Assembly (NCBI RefSeq): GCF_000814905.1
Contig: NZ_JXAG01000021.1
Span: 1 to 64,000 of the forward strand
Source: Enterobacter sp. Bisph1
GTDB taxonomy: Bacteria > Pseudomonadota > Gammaproteobacteria > Enterobacterales > Enterobacteriaceae
Direction: 5' to 3'
DNA length: 64,000 nucleotides
How positions within the stretch are numbered: position 1 is the stretch's first letter; every line of letters begins with the position of its first letter. The notes under the pieces are model-generated. The model did not search any database, was not told the DNA's origin, and saw nothing but the letters and a program-made list of their open reading frames with translations. Of this stretch, positions 57,238 to 64,000 are shown in pieces. The position numbers and the translations under genes are program-made.

Positions 57238-58296
57238 TTATTCATGTTCTCGACGCCATTTCCGTTCATGTTCAATCAGCCACTCTTTTCGTGCCACGCC
57301 GCCGCCGTAGCCTGTCATGGCGCCGTTTTTACCGATTATTCGATGACAAGGTATAACAATGGCGATACGGTTGGCACCGTTTGCCGCCGCTACAGCCCGC
57401 ACAGCGTCTGGTTTTCCCGTAAGCCCGGCTAGCGCTTGATACGTTGATGTCTTGCCAAATGGCACCTCACGTAGCCTCTGCCATACAGAACGCTGGAAAT
57501 CTGAACCTGGTGCATCAACAGTGAGATCAAATTGCTGGCGCTGTCCGGCAAAGTACTCACCGATCTCTTTTTCCGCCTGCCGGGTATGACTATTTCCCCC
57601 AGCCATTATTCTGGCTTTATATAAACGCTGAATGTCGTGAAATTCTCTTTCCAGCATTCGCCGATCGGTAAACTCCAGCAGGCAAACACCCCTATCCGTG
57701 GCGCAAACCAGCATCGGACCCAACGTCGTGGTAAATCGGTGAATTAAAATCACGCGGGTTTGCTGACTCGGCGCAACACCGGTAAGACGCTTGAAGGTAT
57801 AGCCAAAACCGCTTAATGATTCATAGCCATTATCAAACGCCGTATCTGTCGCCGTACGCCCGCCCTTAAGCTCCTGAAGCGCAACATTTACCCGCTGCAT
57901 ACGTTGAAAGGTCTGGAAGGTCATACCGTGATGTTGTAAAAACCAGCGCCGAACCCGCTCAGGACTGATGCCCTGTTCACGTAGCGCTGTGTCACTGATG
58001 CGGGATTTGGGATTGGCCTGCACCAGCGCAAGCGCCTGTTCAATTATTAAAGGCGCGCTATGGGCATTTTCAGTCGGTTTGCAAACTTTACACGGGCGAA
58101 AGCCGGCATTCAGTGCGGATTTGAAATCTTTATAAAATTCGACATTGTCGCGTTTGGGTTTTCGCGCCCGGCATATAGAAATACAAAATACGCCCGTTGT
58201 TTTAACGCCGACATAAAATACGCCCGTGTATTCCGCAGAGCGTTCCAGGAGAGCCTGATACCAGACATTGCACAACTCGTCATTGAGAACTTTCAT
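57238..58296 (-). CDS. ada: Ada, bifunctional methylation sensor/activator and O6-alkylguanine-DNA alkyltransferase
   Basis: 352 residues from ATG 58296 behind AGGAG; a longer in-frame start at 58380 lies inside the neighbouring gene. The N-terminal zinc site C38, C42, C69, C72 (FCISICRAR, FRPCKVC) has the E. coli numbering; C38 takes the methyl from phosphotriesters. An AraC-type HTH pair spans about 85-180, and the C-terminal alkyltransferase has its cysteine at C317 in IPCHRIIG. It repairs DNA and switches on its regulon when methylated. Its first 17 nt overlap the PEP-mutase-like gene; alkB is not adjacent. Confidence 0.9.
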   Translation of the reverse strand: MKVLNDELCNVWYQALLERSAEYTGVFYVGVKTTGVFCISICRARKPKRDNVEFYKDFKSALNAGFRPCKVCKPTENAHSAPLIIEQALALVQANPKSRISDTALREQGISPERVRRWFLQHHGMTFQTFQRMQRVNVALQELKGGRTATDTAFDNGYESLSGFGYTFKRLTGVAPSQQTRVILIHRFTTTLGPMLVCATDRGVCLLEFTDRRMLEREFHDIQRLYKARIMAGGNSHTRQAEKEIGEYFAGQRQQFDLTVDAPGSDFQRSVWQRLREVPFGKTSTYQALAGLTGKPDAVRAVAAANGANRIAIVIPCHRIIGKNGAMTGYGGGVARKEWLIEHERKWRREHE

Positions 58297-59056
58297 CACT
58301 AAAAACTCCTGCGAATGTCTGTTGTGATTGGATAGCGAGCATAAAGTTTTCAAACGTCCTCTGTACAGCACAGTGGACAAAGTTGCCCATAGAAATCCGG
58401 CTTACGCCAGCATGTTTGAGTCGGGCAAACGAAGGGAGATCCGGCATGCACATAACATTTAACGGCAGGCCGACATGGCGGGAAATGATTGCCATCTCTT
58501 GTTCAGCCGTCAGGCCGGGCACAAAAAGACCATCAGCACCGGCTGCTTTATAACGTTCGCCGCGCAGCAACGTCTCTTCTAAAGCCTGCTCATGATTTAA
58601 CAGATAGGTGTCAGTGCGTATATTGAGAAATAAGGTGGATCCCTCTCTATCCAGTGCTGTGCGAATCATCTTTAATTTATTGGCAAATGCTTCTGCATTA
58701 TCAAGCTTTCTGACGCGATCAACGACTCTGCTGTCTTCAAGATTAACACCCACAACGTTAAGCTCAACGAGACGGATAAGATTTGCCGTTATCTCAGCCG
58801 CAGAATCCCCATATCCCGCTTCCATATCCACACTTAAAGGCAGGTTAGTGACGGCTTTGATCCGTCTGACGATATAAAGCAATTCATCAAACGACAAACT
58901 TTGGTCATCTTCATAACCTAAAATTGCAGCAATTGCCGCACTTGAGGTGCCTAATGCCTGGTAACCCGCTTTTTGTGCGGCGACGGCACTTGCCGCATCC
59001 CAGACGTTCGCAATAAGTAAGGGGTTATTTTGGTCGTGCTGCTTCGCAAAATTCAT
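58280..59056 (-). CDS. PEP-mutase / isocitrate-lyase superfamily protein
   Basis: 258 residues of the phosphoenolpyruvate mutase-like branch. Metal and active-site signatures are visible: ANVWDAASA (about 17-25), SVDMEAGYGD (about 95-104), and VNLEDS (about 123-128), then RTDTYL and FVPGL. The branch includes 2-methylisocitrate lyase, oxaloacetate decarboxylase, phosphonopyruvate hydrolase and carboxyphosphonoenolpyruvate mutase. The loop cysteine of true lyases (KKCGH) is absent, so lyase activity is doubtful. It overlaps ada by 17 nt and precedes it, so the two share a transcript. Substrate unknown. Confidence 0.83.
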   Translation of the reverse strand: MNFAKQHDQNNPLLIANVWDAASAVAAQKAGYQALGTSSAAIAAILGYEDDQSLSFDELLYIVRRIKAVTNLPLSVDMEAGYGDSAAEITANLIRLVELNVVGVNLEDSRVVDRVRKLDNAEAFANKLKMIRTALDREGSTLFLNIRTDTYLLNHEQALEETLLRGERYKAAGADGLFVPGLTAEQEMAIISRHVGLPLNVMCMPDLPSFARLKHAGVSRISMGNFVHCAVQRTFENFMLAIQSQQTFAGVFSDESSQ

Positions 59057-59222
59057 CGTTAACGCCTCTAATCAGATTAAGGCGTCATCTTGAATATTCG
59101 ACTAAATAGTCACAACCGAAAATCGGACGACCATTTTTGATACTATTCGGAGCTGATAAGCGAGACTGGAGATCGTTGCTTTTGGAGGATGATTGGCAGC
59201 CCCGAATATGCCCTGCCCCTTT

Positions 59223-59699
59223 TCATTCCCCTAGGCTTTTACTCATATTAAATCCCGTTACGTTAAAACCCACGGCTTCATAAACGTGCCGGGCTCTTTG
59301 GTTATCACCCGCCACGCGCAGGCTGACCTGTTTAAATCCCTCGTCCCGCATAGCGTGTTCGAAAGCCTGAAGCGTTAGTTTACCCATCCCCTGCCCCTGA
59401 TAAGCGTTAAGAATATGAAAATCATAGATAAAAACGGTTTTCATGGCGGAATCGGGTTTATACCAAAGGTAGCCGACATGCCTGTCCGAATTATCCTCTT
59501 TGGCGATCGCGCACAGTAAAATATGCCCTGGTGTATTAACGCCTTCAGGAAGATAGTCGGCTATCTCCTGCTTCGCTCTTGCCAATGAATCTTCAATTGA
59601 AAGCCGGAAATTGGCTGCCATTTCTTGCGCATAATCCGCAACGAAATAGTGCAGATAAGCAGGATATTCATCCTCGCGCATCGGACGGAATGTAATCAT
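59223..59699 (-). CDS. GNAT-family N-acetyltransferase
   Basis: 158 residues from ATG 59699 behind AAAGGAACCCCA; 13 upstream residues in frame are omitted. The acetyl-CoA motif A is LNAYQGQGMGKLTLQAFEHA, with motif B ARHVYEAVGFNVTGFNMSK typical of RimI-like acetyltransferases. The acceptor is unknown. It lies 49 nt after the MFS gene on the same strand and may be the last gene of that run or a separate unit. Confidence 0.83.
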   Translation of the reverse strand: MITFRPMREDEYPAYLHYFVADYAQEMAANFRLSIEDSLARAKQEIADYLPEGVNTPGHILLCAIAKEDNSDRHVGYLWYKPDSAMKTVFIYDFHILNAYQGQGMGKLTLQAFEHAMRDEGFKQVSLRVAGDNQRARHVYEAVGFNVTGFNMSKSLGE

Positions 59700-59748
59700 T
59701 GGGGTTCCTTTACTCTGGCTCGACACGATCCCACCCAAGCCAGGGCTG

Positions 59749-60999
59749 TCAGTTTTTCATTAGCGGCATTCGCTGTAGCGGTCGACAAATAAAGACCAGC
59801 GCAACGGCGCTGCAAAGAGGGAACAGCGCCAGCAGCAGCCAGGGATAGATGGCCTGCGTTGAAGGGACGAGTGCAGTATCAAGCAGCCGACCAAATAACA
59901 AATTTCCTGCCAGCACCGCGAAGCCGCCCGCGGTGGCGAGTGCTCCATAGTGTGCACCCAGCGTCGACTCTTCAGCAAATCCCGGAACCAGATCTTTTGC
60001 CGCCGGAACCAGTAACATTTGCCCGAGGGTGAGCAGCGTAACAAAACAGACGGCGGGTAGTAAACGCAGCCAGCCTGCAGCGGGTTCCGTTGAGGCTAAC
60101 AATGCTACGCTGGCAAAAGCTGTGGAGAGCAGCAAAAAACCCGCAGGCAGGATCCTGGCAGCGCCTACCCGGCGGGCGAAACGCGCCAGCGGCAGTTGGA
60201 GTGCGATAATCAGCACGGACGCCAGCATAAACAGCGGTCCAAGATCTTTCTCGCTGCCGCCTGCGCGCTGGATCTCTACCGGCAGCGCCAGGTAGAGCTG
60301 GTTGTAACTCAAAAGCCATGAGCTGTAGGCGATAATAAAAGCGACAAAGCGCAGCTGGCGGAAGGTGGTCCACCACGGCGCGATTTTTAATCTCTTTTTG
60401 TGGTGCTGCACGCTGGGCAGGCAGAAAAACAGTACCACCAGCGCGAAGATAAAGAGACCAGCACCGGCCAGCGCAACCTGGCGGAAGCCCAGCCCCGTCA
60501 ACAGCGCACCCACCACCGGCCCCAGCACCGCACCCAGTTCACCGCACACGGCGAAGAGCGCGAACCACTCCGCACGGCTACGCTTGCCGCCAGCCTCGCT
60601 TTGGGTTCCGGCTTTCGCCAGTAACGCTTCAATTGACGGTGAGAACAGCGCCCCACCGATCCCCGTCAGGCACGCGCCTATAATAATCGGCCATAAAGAT
60701 TGCCCGAAGGCCAGCAGCAGATAACCCACTACGCGGATCAGGCAGCCACAGAGGATAATCACTCGCGCGCCGAAGCGGTCGGAGAGCGCGCCGCCAACGA
60801 TAAACATGCCCTGCTGCGAGAAGGTACGCAGCCCCAGAATCAGCCCAATCAGCCCGCCGGAGAGCATCATGTCTTCCCGTAAAAAGAGCGCCAGGAAAGG
60901 GACGACGGCGTAGAAGCCAATATTAAACACAAACTGGCTACCCAGTAAGACAGGCGGCCAGAGCGTGGTGGCGGGTCGCAGGGAAAAGCGCGGCAGCAA
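59749..60999 (-). CDS. MFS transporter linked to the siderophore importer
   Basis: 416 residues, 12 membrane helices, drug:H+ antiporter-1 type; the loop 2-3 motif GGALSDRFGARVIIL is clear. The start appears to be TTG at 60999 behind GGGGCGGATAAC, 12 nt after the ATPase stop; no near ATG is in frame. It is not close to EntS in sequence. Position at the end of an iron-importer operon suggests siderophore export or movement of a siderophore or fragments across the inner membrane; this is inference. Confidence 0.82.
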   Translation of the reverse strand: MLPRFSLRPATTLWPPVLLGSQFVFNIGFYAVVPFLALFLREDMMLSGGLIGLILGLRTFSQQGMFIVGGALSDRFGARVIILCGCLIRVVGYLLLAFGQSLWPIIIGACLTGIGGALFSPSIEALLAKAGTQSEAGGKRSRAEWFALFAVCGELGAVLGPVVGALLTGLGFRQVALAGAGLFIFALVVLFFCLPSVQHHKKRLKIAPWWTTFRQLRFVAFIIAYSSWLLSYNQLYLALPVEIQRAGGSEKDLGPLFMLASVLIIALQLPLARFARRVGAARILPAGFLLLSTAFASVALLASTEPAAGWLRLLPAVCFVTLLTLGQMLLVPAAKDLVPGFAEESTLGAHYGALATAGGFAVLAGNLLFGRLLDTALVPSTQAIYPWLLLALFPLCSAVALVFICRPLQRMPLMKN

Positions 61000-61011
61000 A
61001 GTTATCCGCCC

Positions 61012-61773
61012 CTACACGATAAAGTGAATATGTTTTTTGCCATGGAAGCGGGAGATCTCAATTTTGGTTTTCACCCGAAAGACCTCCCACAGCAGTTCCT
61101 CAGAGAGGATATCCTGCGGTGTTCCGTTCGCGATAATCTTCCCCTGCTGCATCACGATAAGCGAATCACAGAACATCGCGGCATGGTTGAGATCGTGAAT
61201 CGCCACAATACTGGTCACCGGCAGATCGCTGATCAGCTGCATTAACTGCATCTGATGGTGAATATCGAGGTGGTTGGTCGGTTCGTCGAGCAGGATTTCC
61301 GTTGGCGTCTGCGCCAGCGCACGGGCGATATGCACCCGCTGACGTTCGCCACCGGACAAGCTGAGCCAGCCCTGCTCGCTTTTATCCAGCATATCCACCC
61401 GTTGCAGCGCCGCGGTGACGGTTTCGTCATCGTGTACGCTCCAGTTAGAAAAGGGGGAATGGTGCGGAATACGCCCCAGTTTCACCACATCACGAACGCG
61501 CATATTGGCATCGGTCATGCCGTGCTGTTCGACAAACGCAACCCGACGAGCGAGCTGCTTTTTGCTGATGCGCGAAATGTCTTTCCCGTCCAGCGTTACG
61601 TGACCGGCATCCGGTCGTCGCAGCCCTGCAAGTATGCGCAAGAGGGAGGATTTGCCGCAGCCGTTAGGACCCAGCAATCCAACGGTTTCGCCGCGCGCAA
61701 CCTGCAGCGAGATATCATTGACGATGACCTTCTTGCCGACCTTCCAGCGAATATTTTCAGCAGAAATACTCAT
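61012..61773 (-). CDS. Iron-siderophore ABC transporter ATPase (FecE/FepC type)
   Basis: 253 residues from ATG 61773, which shares one base with the permease stop (TGATG); an in-frame GTG one codon upstream is less likely. Walker A is GPNGCGKSS, the signature LSGGERQRVHIARAL, Walker B ILLDEPTNHLD and the H-loop AIHDLNH. The family drives uptake of ferric siderophores, haem or vitamin B12. The order SBP-permease-ATPase-MFS is on one strand with overlaps, so it is a single operon. Confidence 0.9.
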   Translation of the reverse strand: MSISAENIRWKVGKKVIVNDISLQVARGETVGLLGPNGCGKSSLLRILAGLRRPDAGHVTLDGKDISRISKKQLARRVAFVEQHGMTDANMRVRDVVKLGRIPHHSPFSNWSVHDDETVTAALQRVDMLDKSEQGWLSLSGGERQRVHIARALAQTPTEILLDEPTNHLDIHHQMQLMQLISDLPVTSIVAIHDLNHAAMFCDSLIVMQQGKIIANGTPQDILSEELLWEVFRVKTKIEISRFHGKKHIHFIV

Positions 61774-62810
61774 CACTTATTCCTTGAGCGGTAAATAATC
61801 ACGGCAAAAAAAGGCACTCCCACCAGCGCCGTTACCACACCAACAGGCAGGCTTTGTGGCGCGATTAATAACCGTGAAGCAATATCCGCCAGCACCATCA
61901 GGATCGCCCCGGCCAGCGTGCTGGCTATCAGTAAGGTGCGATGCAGCGGGCCGAAGAAGAAGCGCATAACGTGGGGAACCACCAGCCCGACAAAGCCAAT
62001 CGAGCCGGCCATGCTGACGATAGTGGCGGTAATCAGCGCGGTGGTGGTAAAGAGGATCAGGCGCACCCAGGGAACGGCAATGCCCAGCGAGGCGGCAGCA
62101 TCATCACCGAAGGTAAACGCGTCCAGCGCACGGGAATAGTAAAGGCAAACGGCAAGCCCGGCGAGAACCACCACCAGCACTAGTTGAAATTCCGGCCAGC
62201 GCACGCCGCTGAAGCTGCCCAGCAGCCAGAACATCACATCGCGCGCCTGCTGCGCACTGGCAGAGGTACTGATGGTATAAGCGGTAATAGCGTTAAAAAG
62301 CTGAGACGCCGCCACACCCGCCAGGATCGTGCGTTCATTACCGCCGCGGGCACCGTTGGTCAGAAAGGCGACGAAGGCAAAAGCAGCAAACGCCCCGGCG
62401 AAGGCACCGGCGGACAGTGATACCGCGCCCGTGCCGATACCCAGCACCACGACGGAAACCGCTCCCGTTGAGGCGCCCGCAGAGACGCCCAGCACGTAAG
62501 GTTCGGCCAGTGCATTCTTCAACAAGCTTTGTAACACGGCCCCGCAAATGGCTAACCCGGCACCGCAGCAGGCCGCCACCAGTGCACGACTGAGGCGGAA
62601 ATCCCAAATCACGCTTTCATAGATGCGGTTGAGGGGAACGTGGGTGAGGCCCATTTTATTGCCGATGGCGTAAAACACGTTTTCCAGCGGGATCGATAAT
62701 TCTCCAACGCTAACACCAAGGGCAATCACCAGCCCTAACAAGACGAGAGAAAACAGGCATGACGCGATGGGTAACATTCCCTGTCGCGGCTGAAAGCTGG
62801 CTGTGGTCAT
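61773..62810 (-). CDS. Iron-siderophore ABC permease (FecCD family)
   Basis: 345 residues with about nine or ten membrane helices. The BtuC-type signatures LGVSAGASTGAVSVVVLGIG, SASAQQARDVMFWLLGS and GLVVPHVMRF are present. Only one permease gene is encoded, so the transporter is a homodimer, as in BtuC2D2. It shares bases with both neighbours (TGATG at each junction), showing tight coupling. Confidence 0.9.
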   Translation of the reverse strand: MTTASFQPRQGMLPIASCLFSLVLLGLVIALGVSVGELSIPLENVFYAIGNKMGLTHVPLNRIYESVIWDFRLSRALVAACCGAGLAICGAVLQSLLKNALAEPYVLGVSAGASTGAVSVVVLGIGTGAVSLSAGAFAGAFAAFAFVAFLTNGARGGNERTILAGVAASQLFNAITAYTISTSASAQQARDVMFWLLGSFSGVRWPEFQLVLVVVLAGLAVCLYYSRALDAFTFGDDAAASLGIAVPWVRLILFTTTALITATIVSMAGSIGFVGLVVPHVMRFFFGPLHRTLLIASTLAGAILMVLADIASRLLIAPQSLPVGVVTALVGVPFFAVIIYRSRNK

Positions 62811-63808
62811 CAGTTCAGGCCCAGCTTTCTCAGCTGCTCTGCCACCTGTTCAGCACCATAAATCGTCCTGATGGTGGGGTTCATCGCCTGACCATCCATC
62901 ACCACGATATGGCCCTTTTTCACCGCATCCAGTTGGCTAACAGCCGGGTCAGATTTGAGGAATTTGATTTTTTCCTCGGCATTGTCGAGCGCCCAGCGGT
63001 TGCGATCGAGGCTGGAGACCACGATGACATCCGGGTTTGCCGCAATAATGCTTTCCCAGCCAACCGTCGGCCACTCAGTTTCAGAGGTGATGGCGTTGTG
63101 CCCGCCCAGCACATTGGCGATAAAGCCGGATGCGCTATTTTTGCCGCCCACGTAAGCATCAGCGGAAGGTGAAGAGCTGGAGAACCAGAAGACAAAAGAG
63201 CGATCTTTTTTATCCTTGCTGAATTCGCTACGCAGGTCGTTTTCGCGCTTTTTGAAATCGGCAACGACGGCCTGGCCCTTATCCTGCACGTTGAAAATGG
63301 TGGCGAAATCTTCGATCTCTTTGTAGAGATAACTCATATCCCACAGCTTCTGGCGGCTACCGTACATATCACCGGCGGCTTTTTTCGTCGCGCACATGCC
63401 CGGCGATAAATAGCTGTTTACGCCCACCGTCGCCAGGTCTTCACGTTTGGCCACCTTGCTTTCCGGGCCCAGTAAAAGCGGAAGTTGTGCCGCAACAAAA
63501 TCAGGATTTTGCGCCAGCACAGATTCAAGGGTGGGAATTTCGACCGTCAGCAGTTTGATTTTTGCATTCTGTTCCGCCAGTTGCGGGAGCACTTTTGTTG
63601 GCCAGAACGCGCTGGCGGCGACATGATTTTGCAGGCCCAGCAGGAGCAAAATCTCAACGGTGTTTTGCCCCAGCGCCACAACGCGTTCAGGCGGTTTGGT
63701 AAACGTCTCTTTATAGCCGCAGTTTTCAATGGTCACAGGATAAGTGGTTGCCAGAGCAGAACTGACGGACGCAAATACCATGCCTAACGCACAGAGGGCC
63801 TTTTTCAT
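62810..63808 (-). CDS. Iron-siderophore substrate-binding protein (FepB/FecB class)
   Basis: 332 residues. A Sec signal peptide ends near residue 20 (SVSSALA-TT). The class III binding-protein fold is evident: PPERVVALGQNTVEILLLLG, TLESVLAQNPDFVAAQL and IIAANPDVIVVSS. It should bring a ferric chelate from a TonB receptor to the permease; the ligand cannot be told. It is first in the operon, and a Fur-like dyad lies about 50-75 nt upstream. Confidence 0.88.
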   Translation of the reverse strand: MKKALCALGMVFASVSSALATTYPVTIENCGYKETFTKPPERVVALGQNTVEILLLLGLQNHVAASAFWPTKVLPQLAEQNAKIKLLTVEIPTLESVLAQNPDFVAAQLPLLLGPESKVAKREDLATVGVNSYLSPGMCATKKAAGDMYGSRQKLWDMSYLYKEIEDFATIFNVQDKGQAVVADFKKRENDLRSEFSKDKKDRSFVFWFSSSSPSADAYVGGKNSASGFIANVLGGHNAITSETEWPTVGWESIIAANPDVIVVSSLDRNRWALDNAEEKIKFLKSDPAVSQLDAVKKGHIVVMDGQAMNPTIRTIYGAEQVAEQLRKLGLN

Positions 63809-63856
63809 TGAACGCTATCCTTCCTCAAAATCATTATTGAAAACCCGACATCTAAA

Positions 63857-63882
63857 ATAATGCAAATGAAACTCATTAGCAT
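63857..63882 (-). promoter_or_regulatory. Fur-box-like dyad upstream of the siderophore importer
   Basis: The run AATGCAAATGAAACTCATTA contains AATGA-AAC-TCATT-type symmetry and resembles the Fur consensus GATAATGATAATCATTATC with several mismatches. It lies 49-74 nt before the start of the binding-protein gene, a usual place for a Fur operator. Iron repression is likely for such an operon, but the match is not strong. Confidence 0.45.
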
Positions 63883-63925
63883 GGCGGGGTTTTATACAAT
63901 GACCCCTAAAGGGTGTCAATGCGAG

Positions 63926-64000
63926 ATGATTCCTGAGGGTTATCATCGCCGTGGGCAACGACAGGTAAGCATGTGGGTTGGCGATAAAAGGACAGAAGAA
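63926..64000 (+). CDS. Possible divergent gene, cut by the window end
   Basis: A frame from ATG 63926 (begins MIPEGYHRRGQRQVSMW) stays open for 25 codons to the edge. Its ribosome site is weak and it matches nothing I recognise, so it may be chance. It would be divergent from the siderophore operon, where a receptor or regulator gene is often found. Confidence 0.22.
   Translation, partial: MIPEGYHRRGQRQVSMWVGDKRTEE

Overview
The window is chromosomal DNA of a member of the Enterobacteriaceae. From 1 to about 46.5 kb the gene order closely follows the E. coli/Salmonella segment from the metU-glnV-glnX tRNAs and ubiF through leuS, mrdAB, lipA, cspE and rna to ahpCF and dsbG, and most proteins have exactly the E. 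coli length. Three points argue against E. coli K-12 itself: cobD lies beside cobC (cobalamin-making enterics), ybeM is intact, and a metal-efflux operon stands between pagP and dcuC. A flagellar-type promoter in front of a chemoreceptor suggests a motile host. An Enterobacter/Kosakonia-like genus is my best guess, but the sequence alone does not settle it.

Layout: (1) 1-7.3 kb: tRNAs, ubiF (ubiquinone), miaB (tRNA modification), ybeZ-ybeY-corC-lnt (rRNA maturation, membrane maintenance, lipoprotein N-acylation). (2) 7.3-11.5 kb: gltIJKL glutamate/aspartate importer, with a C/A-rich GcvB-type site in the gltI leader and the GcvB sponge RNA SroC between gltI and gltJ; then ybeL. (3) 11.6-18.3 kb: leuS-lptE-holA-nadD, then cobD and cobC. 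(4) 18.3-28.8 kb: rsfS-rlmH-mrdA-mrdB-rlpA-dacA (ribosome silencing and cell elongation/wall synthesis), ybeD-lipB, ybeF, lipA (lipoate), tatE. (5) 28.9-31.2 kb: ybeM, crcB, cspE, pagP. (6) 31.3-38.0 kb: a copper/silver-type RND efflux operon on the minus strand, read as a Met/His-rich exported protein, a CusF-like chaperone, a TolC-family outer-membrane factor, a CusB-like adaptor carrying a second CusF-like domain, and a CusA-like pump. (7) 38.3-46.5 kb: dcuC with an FNR-type site, rna, rnk, uspG, ahpCF, dsbG, ybdL.

From 46.5 kb to the end the window is accessory. It carries an AT-rich gene joining pentapeptide repeats to a family 2 glycosyltransferase, a DUF1349 protein, a chemoreceptor with a FliA-type promoter, an AT-rich orphan protein with an ADP-ribosyltransferase-like motif order, several membrane proteins of unknown function, a DUF2231 protein coupled to a PQQ-type sugar dehydrogenase lipoprotein, a ParE/Phd-type toxin-antitoxin pair, ada overlapping a PEP-mutase-family gene, a GNAT acetyltransferase, and an iron-siderophore ABC importer with an MFS partner behind a Fur-like dyad. 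The importer probably belongs to a larger iron-uptake locus that continues beyond the right edge.

The best candidates for something undescribed are the possible ADP-ribosyltransferase (51,328-52,191), the pentapeptide-glycosyltransferase fusion (46,941-48,146), the small-protein/membrane-protein pair (52,525-53,498) and the ada-linked PEP-mutase gene. The possible system is suggested by motifs only; no homology search was run.
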